The notes beneath the pieces were generated by a model. That model did no database searches. It saw only the letters and a list, made by a program, of their open reading frames with translations, and had not been told where the DNA came from. From assembly GCA_023053545.1 (NCBI GenBank), contig JAKZAN010000170.1, positions 1-64,000 on the forward strand: a stretch of DNA of 64,000 bases, given 5' to 3'. The stretch's first letter is position 1, and each line of letters opens with the position of its first letter. This stretch comes from Lepidurus packardi. Taxonomy: Eukaryota; Arthropoda; Branchiopoda; Notostraca; Triopsidae. A program made the translations under genes and the position numbers. Of this stretch, positions 45,933-56,316 are shown one piece after another.

Positions 45933-46448
45933 GCTTAGGATTTTGAGATTAGATTATAGTATTTCGCCAATGCACTTAAATTTGAAACATTAGAAAGAGA
46001 ATAAACTGCAACAATAAAGAATATCCTGAAGGCAAGGGATTCTGAGGAAATCTGATGTCGGCAGGGTATGGCTACGGGCACTCCCCGATCATACATCGAG
46101 GACAACTGGTTCAGTTCTGCCATCGCAAGGGTGGGATTGCAACAGGGGTGGGAAAACTGAGAAGGAGGCACCGATGTGGCCGCACCATTTGATTACAAAA
46201 TATGTTGGCGCAAGATTTATAAATGAGACAAAAAGAGAACACACTGAGTCAGAGCACCAACAAGGCTCAGCTACATTATATATAGTAGTCAGCACATAAC
46301 TCCAATTACTTTTACGCACTCTACTTGACTCACAATTCCCTTATTCTATTAATAGATGTTACTATTGGTTCTATCTCAATCATTATCGTTTCTCTACGCT
46401 TCCTCTTCCCTCCTTGACCCCATATTTCCGGAATCATCACCTTTTTTG
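45933..46448. other. Intergenic region with a GC-rich island
   Basis: 516 bp without a supported gene. Bases about 46030-46200 are clearly more GC-rich than normal spacers here and hold short hairpins (AACTG/CAGTT near 46104-46116; CGAT/ATCG near 46087-46099). Both flanks are AT-rich, with a TATATATA-like run at about 46275-46285. This pattern suits a non-coding RNA gene, but I cannot identify one. Confidence 0.4.
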
Positions 46449-46952
46449 TCAAGAGCAGCACGACAAACACATTTTCTTCAGGATTTTCTGCCCACACGGC
46501 ACAAAGCTCAGCGTGTACCAGTAGTATGCACACACCTGGATCACCAGCACCAGGAACACCAGTCCTGGCACCGGGGTCGCCAGCGCGATCACCAGCGTCA
46601 GGATGATGCTTATCACGTACACTCCTGACGTGATCCGACGCTATTTACTCGTCATGTCCTTCCACTGGGTCTTCGGGGATGATAAGAACGTGCTGGCTGC
46701 GATATTAATTATTTGGCCCAGGCTGTACAGCACTGCGAATTGTGCCATGTCAGAGACCAGCAGTGCCACCGAGGAGAAGAGGGAAAGGACCCAGCCAACC
46801 ACCGAGAAGAACAGCCATCCGAAGAGGCGTTCTTTGAGAGACAGCGCGGGGCAGCAGTTGTCGTCAGAGTTGGGGAGTATGCTACCTGCGAGGATATTGT
46901 CAGAATTCTGGGGGACAGGTTCGGCCTTGCCCGACGTCAAGTTGTTTCCCAT
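46449..46952 (-). CDS. SFT2-family vesicle transport protein
   Basis: Intronless, 167 residues. A soluble N-terminus (MGNNLTSGKAEPVPQ) is followed by the SFT2 core: LSLKERLFGWLFFSVVGWVL, VALLVSDMAQFAVLYSLGQI, FLSSPKTQWKDM, then two further TMs and WYTLSFVPCGQKILKKM. Four TM segments in two pairs with the FLxxPxxQxKxM and YxLSYIPxGxxxxK signatures define SFT2/Got1-like proteins, which act in retrograde traffic to the Golgi. The Glu in TSKERR is TAG. The N-terminal MGN could allow myristoylation (inference). Confidence 0.92.
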
Positions 46953-47035
46953 CGATTCTGTGAAGCTAGAGTGGCTATATATTTAAAATAACTGGATTCG
47001 AATAGACTTGGGCGAGTATGCAGGTAACCGTCGAA

Positions 47036-48177
47036 TCACTTCCATTGCAAGAGAATGTTGTTGTAGTAGCGTATGCCTTCGATGCGGTCTGCTTTTATGA
47101 CTCTGCCTCGATTCTGGGCGTTGGCTAGCTTGATCTGCGCTACGACCAACGGCATGTTCTTTTTCCGTGACAACTCCTCTGCTGTAATTCCTTCGCTGTC
47201 CGACAGAAACTTTCCGAAGTTCATTTCGAAGTCTTTTTCCTGGTCGAAGGTTGTGGATTCCACCATCTTGATGTTGTTGGGGTAGGACACTACCCGTGCG
47301 TTCAAACCCAAGGCTTCGAACTGGCCGCATGCCTTCAGCATCTCCTCCGGTGAGATGAGCATAGTCTGGCGCTTCTTGTTATAGAAGTAGAACATATCCA
47401 ATACAGACACCATGCCTCCGTACTGTTTGAACAGCGTCTCCTCGCAGATGCGATAAAGGTTGCGGGCCTCCTCCTTATAGTAGTCCCTGCCTGCTTCTTC
47501 TTTGCTGATGACCGATACGAAGCCGATGTCGTTGAGAATCTTCTCCACTTCTGTCTTGTTCTGGAAAGACTCGTCGTACAACTTCAGATTGTCCTTGACG
47601 AAGTTTGTCACTTCTTTGAGTTCTTGTACGCTTGCGAAAAGGTCATCAAATCCTTTGAAGGCTGCAGATATCTTGTCTTCCTTATCGTTGACCTCCTGCA
47701 TCACCTGTTTTCGGTAATGCGCTGCCCCCTTATACATCTCAGGCTCTTTCTCCACAGGAGCTACTACTTGTCGCCACGTACCCTTACTGAGGGATCCTCG
47801 AATTTGGACTAGAGCTGAGTTGGGATTATTAAGGTTGAGTCGAATCTTTTCCTGGAAGACTGTGCGTAACTCAAGAAACTTGGTCTTGGTGAAGAAACCT
47901 TATTACTGAAAAGACGCTAAGATTGGATAAGGTTACGTGCTGTTCGACTGTGTGTAGAGAAGACATTTCGATGACGAGGGAGTGCTGGGAGTTGGAGGTG
48001 AAGAGAAGTCGGTGGGTGGTAACTGCGAGCTGAAGTTCCTTAACCTTGATTTATCTGGGGTGGAGGTGGGAGTAGGTACTTGGTTTCGAACTCTACTGAC
48101 TTGAAGTTGTCGAGGGTGACTTAGTTGGGGATAGGCAGGATGAAATCCTTGGGGACGTAGTATCGTAGATTTTGCAT
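47036..48177 (-). CDS. VPS36: ESCRT-II subunit VPS36
   Basis: Three exons; introns 48055-48079 (25 nt) and 47906-47936 (31 nt); 361 residues. Residues 1-130 form a GLUE/PH-like domain (LQLAVTTHRLLFTSN, HTVEQHEEGFFTKTKFLEL, in which two adjacent TAA codons supply EE). A coiled segment and two winged helices follow: QYGGMVSVLDMFYFYNKKR, LISPEEMLKACGQFEALGLN, ITAEELSRKKNMPLVVAQI and the end DRIEGIRYYNNI. VPS36 binds ubiquitin and phosphoinositide and assembles with VPS22 and VPS25 for endosomal sorting. Both introns were placed because they restore the GLUE-domain frame exactly. Confidence 0.92.
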
Positions 48178-48312
48178 CGAAATGTTGTCAAAGGAAAAGA
48201 TCCAATATCAGGATATATTATGAAATCCGGTACTTGGCTGATACAGAATTGTGGACTGAGCGATAGCTGCCTAAAGTAACACTAAGGAGCTGGAAGAAAA
48301 TTATATCAAACA

Positions 48313-50048
48313 TCAAATAGAGTGTTTCCAGTACTTGGTCTGGGCCAGGTGGTTGGCCACCCGCAGCTCTGCCTCCACCACGTCCAACTCCTAGTCAGAC
48401 ACCCTTGTCCCCACTCCGAATTTATCCTCCATAAACTGTTTCATATGGGCGTTGAAAAACTCGATTCCTTCTGCCACATTATTCGTTAGCTGCACCAAAT
48501 CTTCCTCACCATGCTCTTAGTTCTCAAGCTATACAATGATATGGTCTTTACTGCTTAGGCTCTTGCAGTTCTCACCACTGTGGCTGTTCCGTTCTTGGTG
48601 GTTGCTGGGCTGCTTGTGGGCCTTGACGCTCCAGCTGAGCTGTGTGGACGACATGGTGTTGCTGATTTGGGACTTCTGTAGGGACACTCTGGGTTTGCTT
48701 CTCCTGTACCTGGTGTTGGGGGTCTTCCCGACCATGTCCTCCTTTTCGAACTACAGTTTCCGAGTCTGGATCTCCTTCCGCTTCCTCGTCTCCTCTGCAT
48801 TCAGATATTCTTCGATCTTCACCTTTGTTTTATTCCGAAGATATTCCCCTTTCTTGTTATTCACCTTCTCGATCTTGTCCCTTATACTGCGATCCAGCTC
48901 TCCGCGTGATTCCTCGTCCTTTTACTGCAGCAACTCCACCTTCAGTCTATTGTCGTGGTATCGTCGCTCCTCCTCCTGCCGGTGTTCTTCTGCCTTCTGG
49001 CGTACCAGTTCGATGGCTTTTGTGCGTACTTCTTACATTTGCTGGTACTTGTGCTCGAGTTCTTCCTGTTTACTGCGCTGACGCTATTCGCTCTCCTCGC
49101 GGTAGATAAGAATTTCCTGTGCTTTCTGGGTTTCTCGCTGCTGCTTAGCTATTATGGCTTGATGTTTCTGGATGGTCATCTCCAATCTGTTGGCTTCGGT
49201 GGTGGTCTCCTTCTGCCGATGCCTTTGCTTGATTTTCTGCTTGAGCAACTATTCCTCGTACAGAATTCTGACTTTCATTTCTCTCTGCTGCTGCTTCCTT
49301 TCGTTGCCGCTCTGAGCGTACAAGTCTTTTCTCTCTTCAAACAGCGTCTGAGGCATTAGAGATGTGATGGTGTACCTGTTTTTTTTTCTCGGCCCCTCGG
49401 AGCTTCTGTTGGAGAAGAGCTATCTTCTGCTTGGCCTGGCTTTCGAGTTGTTCGTGGATGATGGTGGCGGCGTGCAGGTGCTCCCTGAGTTTGCCGTGGT
49501 ACATGCGTGCTTTTAGCTCCAAATTCTTCTTCCTCGACTTCAGGATAATGTTGAATTAGAGAGGACGAGCCAGCGACTCAGATAGGTTAATATTGTAGGG
49601 TTGGAAGCATTTACCTTTACTGAGATTTGCGCTCCATCCTTTCGTGCACCTTCAGCTCTTTCGACTCGAAATCCCGTTCCTTGGACACCCGCTCCTGCAT
49701 TTCCCGCTCCTCCCTCCACCTGAACCAATTCATCTTTTTGACCTTCGGTGAGGGTTTATTCTCTTTTGCTTCTTCCAGAAAGTTGCTTAGCGACTCCTCG
49801 TTCAGCTATTGTTCCATCACTTTCCGCCGTTACTCCAGGAACAGGTTCACACGCATGTTTCGATGCATTTCAGAGTGCTGTCGCTGGGCCTGTATGAACT
49901 AATCAGCGAACTCTGCGAAGGCAGCCGGAACACGAGCTAGTGCTTGTTTGCGGGAAAAAGGGCGGGGTAAGAGATCTTCGGGCTGGTAGCCTAGCCTGCG
50001 GAGGGCGCGGAGGGAGGGTTGGGAGGTGAGTTACAACTCTGGGTGCAT
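48313..50048 (-). CDS. Charged coiled-coil protein
   Basis: Three exons; introns 49533-49620 (88 nt, acceptor less certain) and 49348-49375 (28 nt); 539 residues. The N-terminus (LRALRRLGYQPEDLLPRPFS) is followed by long charged helices rich in E, R, K and Q (EELLKQKIKQRHRQKETTTE), a basic Ser-rich segment (NTRYRRSKPRVSLQKSQ) and an acidic C-terminal helix region. Similar trichohyalin-like proteins are found at basal bodies and cilia, but no family is recognised. A last stretch (FNAHMKQFMEDKFGVGTRVSD) is non-coiled. Frame continuity supports a single gene. Confidence 0.75.
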
Positions 50049-50225
50049 TGTGATTAGAAGCTATAAAGTCGAATGAAGTATTTGCTATTTTTGGGTGTTT
50101 CGATTTTTGGAATATAAACACAATATCTTTATCTATCTGCCAATGTCCCAGCCCCCTACCCATTTTCAACTAGACAACAACCCACAATAAGGAGTCCAGC
50201 TCATACAAACAATACGGGTGTCTCT

Positions 50226-51037
50226 TCAAGAAGGGTGATCGTTCAGGTGTGCAGTCGCCAGTCGTGCGAAATACGTGGGGTTCCCGCTGTTCTGCTTCAC
50301 CATGCTCTGCTGCATTTCTCTAAGGATGTACGGGTTCTGCACGTTGTATGGCAGCGGGTTATACAGGGGGTTGTGGTCCACCACTCCTTGGTTCAAATAG
50401 CCACCCTCCGATCTGCTCTTCTGCTGGGAACTGCTCTGCTTATTGTTGACGAACTGGTCCAAGTCTTCCTTATACTTTAGACTATCTTACTTACGCTTTT
50501 CCCGCTCCCACAAATCCAGTTCCTTGGGCACTCCAGCAAGCCTCCCGAAGTATTCCTTTTCCTTCTCACGGTCCTGCTTCTGTGCTTCTTTGATGTCCTG
50601 CTTCTCTTGGATCTGCTGGTTCAGCATGACTTTGTAGTTTGAGTACATTTCTTGGTGCCTCCGCATGCGTTCAGTTTCCTCTTGTTCTGCACGCTTCTTC
50701 TGCTGTTCCTGGGCATTATTGATGAATTATTCCTTCATGTTATCTCTTTTGGAGTAGGGCGAGGTGTAGGCTTGTGCGTTGGCTTCGTGGCTGGCCATCA
50801 ACATCGTGTAGTACTGTATTGGAAGATGTTTGGAGCATTCGTTACGTTTTTGTAGGTGGACTCCTTGATGCGTTCGAGCTCCCGGTTTTGCTGTAGCCGT
50901 TCATTGTAGAGTCTGCGCTCTTCGACTTATTTCTGTTTTTCTACCTCTTTGAGCTTGGCCTTTTCCTGGACGAGACTGTCGAGTTCGTTCTTATAAAACA
51001 TTTTGACTGCCTTGTCGCTGTTGAACAGGTTGGCCAT
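50226..51037 (-). CDS. Coiled-coil protein (possible axonemal)
   Basis: Two exons, intron 50814-50845 (32 nt), 259 residues. Central charged helix (EKAKLKEVEKQKEVEERRLYN ... EQQKKRAEQEETERMRRHQEM) with a less charged break (YYTMLMASHEANAQAYTSPY) and a Tyr/Asn/Pro-rich C-terminus (NPLYNPLPYNVQNPY). The size and alternation resemble microtubule-associated ciliary proteins, but I cannot name it. It is divergent from the SF-assemblin gene (162-bp spacer). Confidence 0.75.
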
Positions 51038-51199
51038 GGTTATCGAGACGGGTGGTGTGGGTAGAGTTGGTCCGTGTTGCAAGGGGAACTGCGGTTTCAG
51101 AATTTATTGGTTCTTGATCTTTATAATTATTTATAGGTGTATTCCCACGTCCTTTCTTCATACGCTGGGCGGTTTTACTATATCTGTGCACTCTTCAAC

Positions 51200-52058
51200 A
51201 TGAAATCTCCCACCCACAACAAGCCAAAGAATCTAGAACCCCCAGGCTCACACTTTCTTGAGCTCAACCAGAGAATATCCCAAATCCATCCTGAACACTC
51301 CACCAATATTAATTTCACTCGCCACCCTAAAGATAGTGTACAGTCAAGAATCAAAGCACTCGAAGACTATCTCTCTAAAGAGGCTGCTTCAGATAGCCAG
51401 CAGTTCGAGCAGCTCCGAGACCATCTCAGCCAACTGGCCTCGCTAGCTGTCCAACAAAGAGTCTTGCTTGATGTAATAAAAAAGCATCATTTCCCTTTAG
51501 GAAGTTTAATCGGCTGCCATCAAGGACATCCGGTCTTATGAAAGTAATTTTGAAAGAGAGCAACAATAAGCACGAGCCGTGCAAAAAGATAGTGACTTAA
51601 AGGTGTTAAAAGCTTTCGAAGGGTCTCTTGCTGCAATGAAGCAAGAGTGGAGGAAGGAGTCGAAGCTGCGCGACTAGGCAGAGCACGAATACCGGCGTGA
51701 AATCGATCAAGAGATGAGTAGGATGGAAGAGGCCCTAACCCACGAGATACGGATGAGGGAACAGAAGAACGATGGAGTGATCGGGTGGCTGTCCGGCAGC
51801 ATAAATAAGATGAGCCTGAGCATGAATAAAGATCGGAAAAAGCGAGAGGAAAATCATTTCGCGTTGCTGAAGAGTCTAGAGGACCTGAGCACAGGCCTGA
51901 ACGCAGAAATTCGACAAGAGGAAAACGTGCGGGAGAAGGCCAACAATCTTCTCTGCAAGCTACTAGAGGAGACATGTGTGAAGATGCAGACCTGTATGCG
52001 TAAGTCAGTATACTGAGTAAATTATCTCTTTTGGCTAGGTAGAATAGTGCGGATATGA
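51200..52058 (+). CDS. SF-assemblin-like striated-fibre protein
   Basis: Exons 51200-51472, 51501-51999 and 52039-52058 give 263 residues. The layout is that of SF-assemblin: a short non-helical head with basic Pro-rich residues, then a rod of about 200 residues with repeating Glu/Arg heptads (RIKALEDYLSKEAASDSQ ... IRMREQKNDGVIGWLSGSI) ending LLCKLLEETCVKMQTCM. SF-assemblins build striated rootlet fibres at basal bodies; in ciliates they form kinetodesmal fibres. The last 39-nt intron begins with consensus GTAAGT; without it translation would stop at TGA 52014 with nearly the same end (262 residues). Convergent with the next gene, 26 bp apart. Confidence 0.83.
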
Positions 52059-52084
52059 AAAAAGACGAGGTAACTGAACAGAAA

Positions 52085-54874
52085 TCAGTAATTCTGGTCC
52101 CAGTCAGGGTCAAGTCCTTTGCGAGAAATCTTTTTGACTTGTTTAGCTTTGGAGCTCTTGAGTTCCTCGTCGATAGTCTTGGTGTTTTCGTCGATCGTGA
52201 AGTCATCCTGCAGGATGATGCGGTCCTCAGGAATCTTATAAGGTACTTTCATAGTGCGTGCTAATAGTTCAGTCTAAATCGCATAATTGATTCAGTATAA
52301 GAAATGCATATTTTCTTACCCAGTCCAAGCCGTTGAACCAGAAGTGGGACTTCAGCGCAGCGAAAGAGTGTCCCAACCTCTCCTCAGGTATTTTGTTGAG
52401 CAACTGCTGCATCAATGATCGTGAGGGGACATCGGTAACGTAGGCTGGGAAGCTGATCTTCTCGGTCTGGATAATCAGTTCATATATTTCGTAAGGATCT
52501 TCCGCATTCTCTCCGAATGGCACATATCCACACATCAGTTCGTACAGGCAAACACCCAAAGACCACATGTCTGCTGGAAAACTGTACCCTTTTCCTGAAA
52601 GTACTTCAGGAGCCATATAGTGTGGGGTTCCAATAACTGTGAAGGTCCTAGAGCTGGGGTTGTTGCTAGAAATCACTTTACACGTACCCATATCGATCAG
52701 TTTAATAAAACCTGAACGTTACACCATAATATTCTAAGGCTTGAGATCTCGGTACATGATGCCGAGGCCGTAGAAGTACTCAAGCACAAGGACAAGAGAG
52801 CCGATGTAAAAGCGACAGATTTCGGGGTTGACCAGGCCGATATCTCTTATGACATCGAAGAGTTCCATGCCATTGATAAACTCTGTGAGGAAGTAGATGT
52901 AGTCCGTATCTTTGAAAGACCTTGCGAATTGGAGGAGGAAGGGATGCTGAATCATCTGAAGCACCTTCTTCTATTGCTCAAGGTATTTTTCTAGTTTGCT
53001 CTGGATGATGGAAGCCTTCTCGATGCACTTGAGGGCATATAGACGGCTGTGTTTGTCGGCGACGAGATAGACTTTTCCAAACTGGCCGACTCCCAGTTTT
53101 TTCAGACATCGAAAGTCCTGTAATTGTAACTTTTGCGACTGTTACTTAAAATTAAGCGCCGCCTTCTTTTGCTTGCCTAAGTCTTTCTATAACTTTGTTT
53201 GTTTTTCGAGCTTGGTTTAAATGCTGCCTTCCATCGCTTTCTCCATGCCTTCGTGGTCGATTACGGCGATCACTCCGCCTTCTGCCATCCATGCTTACCA
53301 GTTGTATGTCTTGTTCTCATTGGCTGCCTTCACGCTTTCGACCCCATAAAACACACTGGAATCTAAACAAACTATCTGTCCGTCAGAGGTTTTTGCCGAA
53401 GCAGTGCCCTAGATCATCATGAACATGCACTTTCTGCACTTTTAGCCTGCCTGGACGATTCTCTACATAGGTTTTATTTTCCTAATTTTGAGGTTGTCCA
53501 TGATGCGTTAGTAAAGAAAAGATGGCAGAGTGCTGAGACTCCCAGATTTCTGAAGAATGGCTTGGATCTGATTTCGGATAACGACTAATGGCAGACTACG
53601 CCCCAGTATTCTTTTGAGGGCATCACGACCAATTGCCAGTAACTCGCATGAAGTCTCGGCCACGGCATTAAAGTCTCTCACTTCATTTTCGTTCAAGAGG
53701 GCCTTTCTTCCAAACTCACTACCGGGTTAGAGAAGGTGGACGTCTGGAATGCCATTTATGAGGGAGTGAATGGCGACTTGGCCCTGAGTGAGGATATAGA
53801 AGGAAGAGGCAGGGTCTCCTTCTCTGACGATATGGTCGCCAGCGCGATAGGAGTGGGGGATTAGGGCGCTCGCAACTGAGTGTTTTTGTGATTCGGATAG
53901 GCTATCTACGAACATGAGGTAAGGAAATTTAAATATAGAAGAGGGTAAAGGGTCGAAGAATGGGAAAAAGGAAGAAATCCAAATTGGATACAAGCATACT
54001 TGTAAAACGCCATTAAATTGATTCTTACCGAAAAATCTCACGCCTTCCATAAACTCACGCCATTCTCCGCTCCTCTTTTGACACGCATCTCCCACGATCT
54101 CTCGGAAAGTCCGCCGGTCAAGTCCCCACAGCACACACGCCTAGGCTGCCTGCAGGCTCGCTGATCTTGGTGCGTCGTACAACAGCGCTAGTTCTCCGAA
54201 CCCCTCTATGGGTTCGATTCTTCTCCTCCATGTTCCGTTGATAATCACATCAAATGCACCTTGAACTAGCACAAAGAATGAGCTGGCGTTGTCGCCCTGA
54301 CGCATAATGAATTCACCCTTAGGCACTGTGCAGCAGAAGAAATTTTCCAAAATCGAAGTGTAAATCCCTTCATCTTCGCGGAGGGCACTGAATACGAAAT
54401 GAGAAGCCAGGCACTTCTTGATGTGTTCGATGTCTTCGGGGGTCTTTTCGACAGGGACCTTGGTGAAATGTTCGTAGATCGTTTAGTCCTCAACTGTGCT
54501 CTTTACCAGCATGTTTTTCTTGGATGTGCGTTTAATGCTGGTGCGTGGTTCGATGATGGCTTCAGAAGAAGGAATGGATTTGAAGGAGACTATGGGGGCA
54601 TGTCTGATTTTGAGGTCTTTGAAGGAGCTGAGGGTACGGATATGGGTTCTGGACTCCATTGGATATGAAAAGGTGGAATGGAAGTTGGATATAGAGAGGT
54701 ATTTAATTTTAGTTTTTCTATTCTGGAGAGTTCGATTAGGGTGAGCATCGTATACTGCTTCACGTAAGGGTTACCGCCGACACTAATTTACATCTTTTCC
54801 AAGTCCCCCTTGGTTAATTCCAAGACGATCTTCAAGATTGGCGGCTTTCGACCAATGTCGTGGTCCGTACTCAT
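52085..54874 (-). CDS. Cyclic nucleotide-dependent protein kinase (PKG type)
   Basis: Introns 54718-54755 (38 nt), 53906-54028 (123 nt) and 52274-52319 (46 nt); 860 residues if started at ATG 54874, 801 if at ATG 54659. The N-terminus has a C2-like stretch (GDLEKMEISVGGNPYVKQ). CNB-A (about residues 160-270) keeps the cassette FGELALLYDAPRSASL with Glu and Arg. CNB-B (about 290-390) has FGRKALL, lacking the Glu. A third, degenerate CNB-like region follows. The kinase (about 535-800) has GVGQFGKVYLV, YRDLKPEN (Glu = TAG at 52734-52736), DMG instead of DFG, and GTPHYMAPE; the AGC tail ends DWDQNY. It responds to cGMP or another cyclic nucleotide in ciliary signalling (family inference). Confidence 0.92.
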
Positions 54875-55503
54875 CCGCCCCGCAAAACATCAGGATTTTC
54901 GATTGCCACCTAACTATCATTCCCGAGGCTGATAAATACTCATTTGACAAATATTGTCAATAATAGGAAAACAGAAAATGTATCATAAGCTAATTGGTGG
55001 TTGGGCAGTCGAGAGCCATACGCTCCCGTATTCACTTTTTTGTTATTTCTACCTTTAAATTACTATCGACAATCTTGAAGCTATATAATCCTTTTAAACC
55101 CAATGTAACCACTCGCTCGTCCTCCACCTTGTTCACCCATTGTTCCGCTTCGCTACTCTCTCACACCCCACCCCATCTGAATACCACTCTTCAACATTGA
55201 CTGTCTCGCATACAATCCCATTAACCTCTATCAACAAGCACAATATATTCACTTACCTGTCTTTTTAGCTTCACTTCTCAGACTCGCGCACCTCGTGGCC
55301 AGCTTCAACAACGTTCAGACGATGAGACCAGGTCGATCACTCTGGAGTCACGGACCATTGAAATTGGCTTGGCTATGGCAAGGTTTAAGAATGGCATGTT
55401 TTGCTACAAGTTTGATTGCATAATTGGAGACATTTCTTGAACGTGTGTAGTGATTCGTTTTAATTGCCTAATTTGTCAAACCACCCAAACTTTTACATGC
55501 TCT
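54875..55503. other. Intergenic region with a possible small + strand exon
   Basis: 629 bp. A frame at 55270-55440 (ending FKNGMFCYKFDCIIGDIS then TGA) follows a splice-acceptor-like TTTTTAG and reads like protein, but I cannot find a convincing upstream exon. Competing frames over the same bases are also open. A TTGACA/TGTCAA inverted repeat is at 54944-54960 and a TATATAAT at about 55082. Probably a small unrecognised gene or the leader of the next one. Confidence 0.35.
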
Positions 55504-56253
55504 ATGGAGGACCAAGCCCCACGCGATCCTCCTGAACCCCTGAAGTTCACCAGTCCCCGTTCGGGACTGAGTAATGCTCATCGCCGCCTCAGCAATATTA
55601 TCAACGACTTCATCGTCAAGATTCCTTCTCTTCAGGGCAGCACAGCAATCATTCACAATAATAAATCCTACTCTTCGTCCAAGCCGCGCTAGTCCTCCTA
55701 CCAAGTCGAAAGACTAGTCCACAAGCGCCTCCATAAAATCTCCCATTCTAAATAAATCTTGAGCCCTCGTCACGACCAGTAAGATCTGTATCGGTATCAG
55801 ATTGCTGGCAACATTGAAGGCAACAAAACTCCACAGACTAGCAGTAACAAACAGTCATACTCCCTCCTCCGCTATGATATGCCTCCAACCCATCAGCAGA
55901 AGCACAAAAAAAGTATGTCAACAATGCTACCGCCTTTGAGAGCTCAGCCAGCTACCCACTCTAGAGATAGCAATTTGTTGGGGGGAGCTAGCTTTAAGAG
56001 TAATATCATATAGCTTCAGAAGAGTATCGTGCTTTCGAGAGCCTAAGAGCACCGTAATTTCTTTATCTAATAAGGAGCTGAGTACGGCGAAGAGGGGCCG
56101 AAAAAGCTTAGACATTGGCTGACGGAAGAGTCACCGATAAAGATTTAGCAGAAGGAAAAAATTGATCGAATCGAACACTCCCTGCTCCTGCCATCGATCG
56201 ATCATCTCAGACACAACAAAAGCATTAGAAGCACACGCAGGAACCCTACCTGA
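55504..56253 (+). CDS. Hypothetical basic protein
   Basis: Intronless, 249 residues from ATG 55504 (MEDQAPRDPPEPLKFTSP) to TGA 56251. Low-complexity and basic: Ser, Lys, His and Gln rich, with possible helices NAHRRLSNIINDFIVKI and SFKSNIIELQKSIVLSR. About ten UAR codons read as Glu in a frame that is otherwise closed in standard code, which argues that it is coding. No domain recognised. It converges with the next gene, 63 bp apart. Confidence 0.6.
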
Positions 56254-56316
56254 ACCCAGCCCTGTCCTGTCGAACCTTCAACGGAAAAATAATAATGACG
56301 CATATAAATATTTCTA

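Noticed and set aside
46030-46260. RNase P RNA
   Set aside because: GAGGAAA and GCAAGGGTG are suggestive, but I could not pair CR-I with a CR-V candidate convincingly.
46356-46628. + strand frame opposite SFT2
   Set aside because: It is antisense to conserved SFT2 codons and has shadow-like composition.
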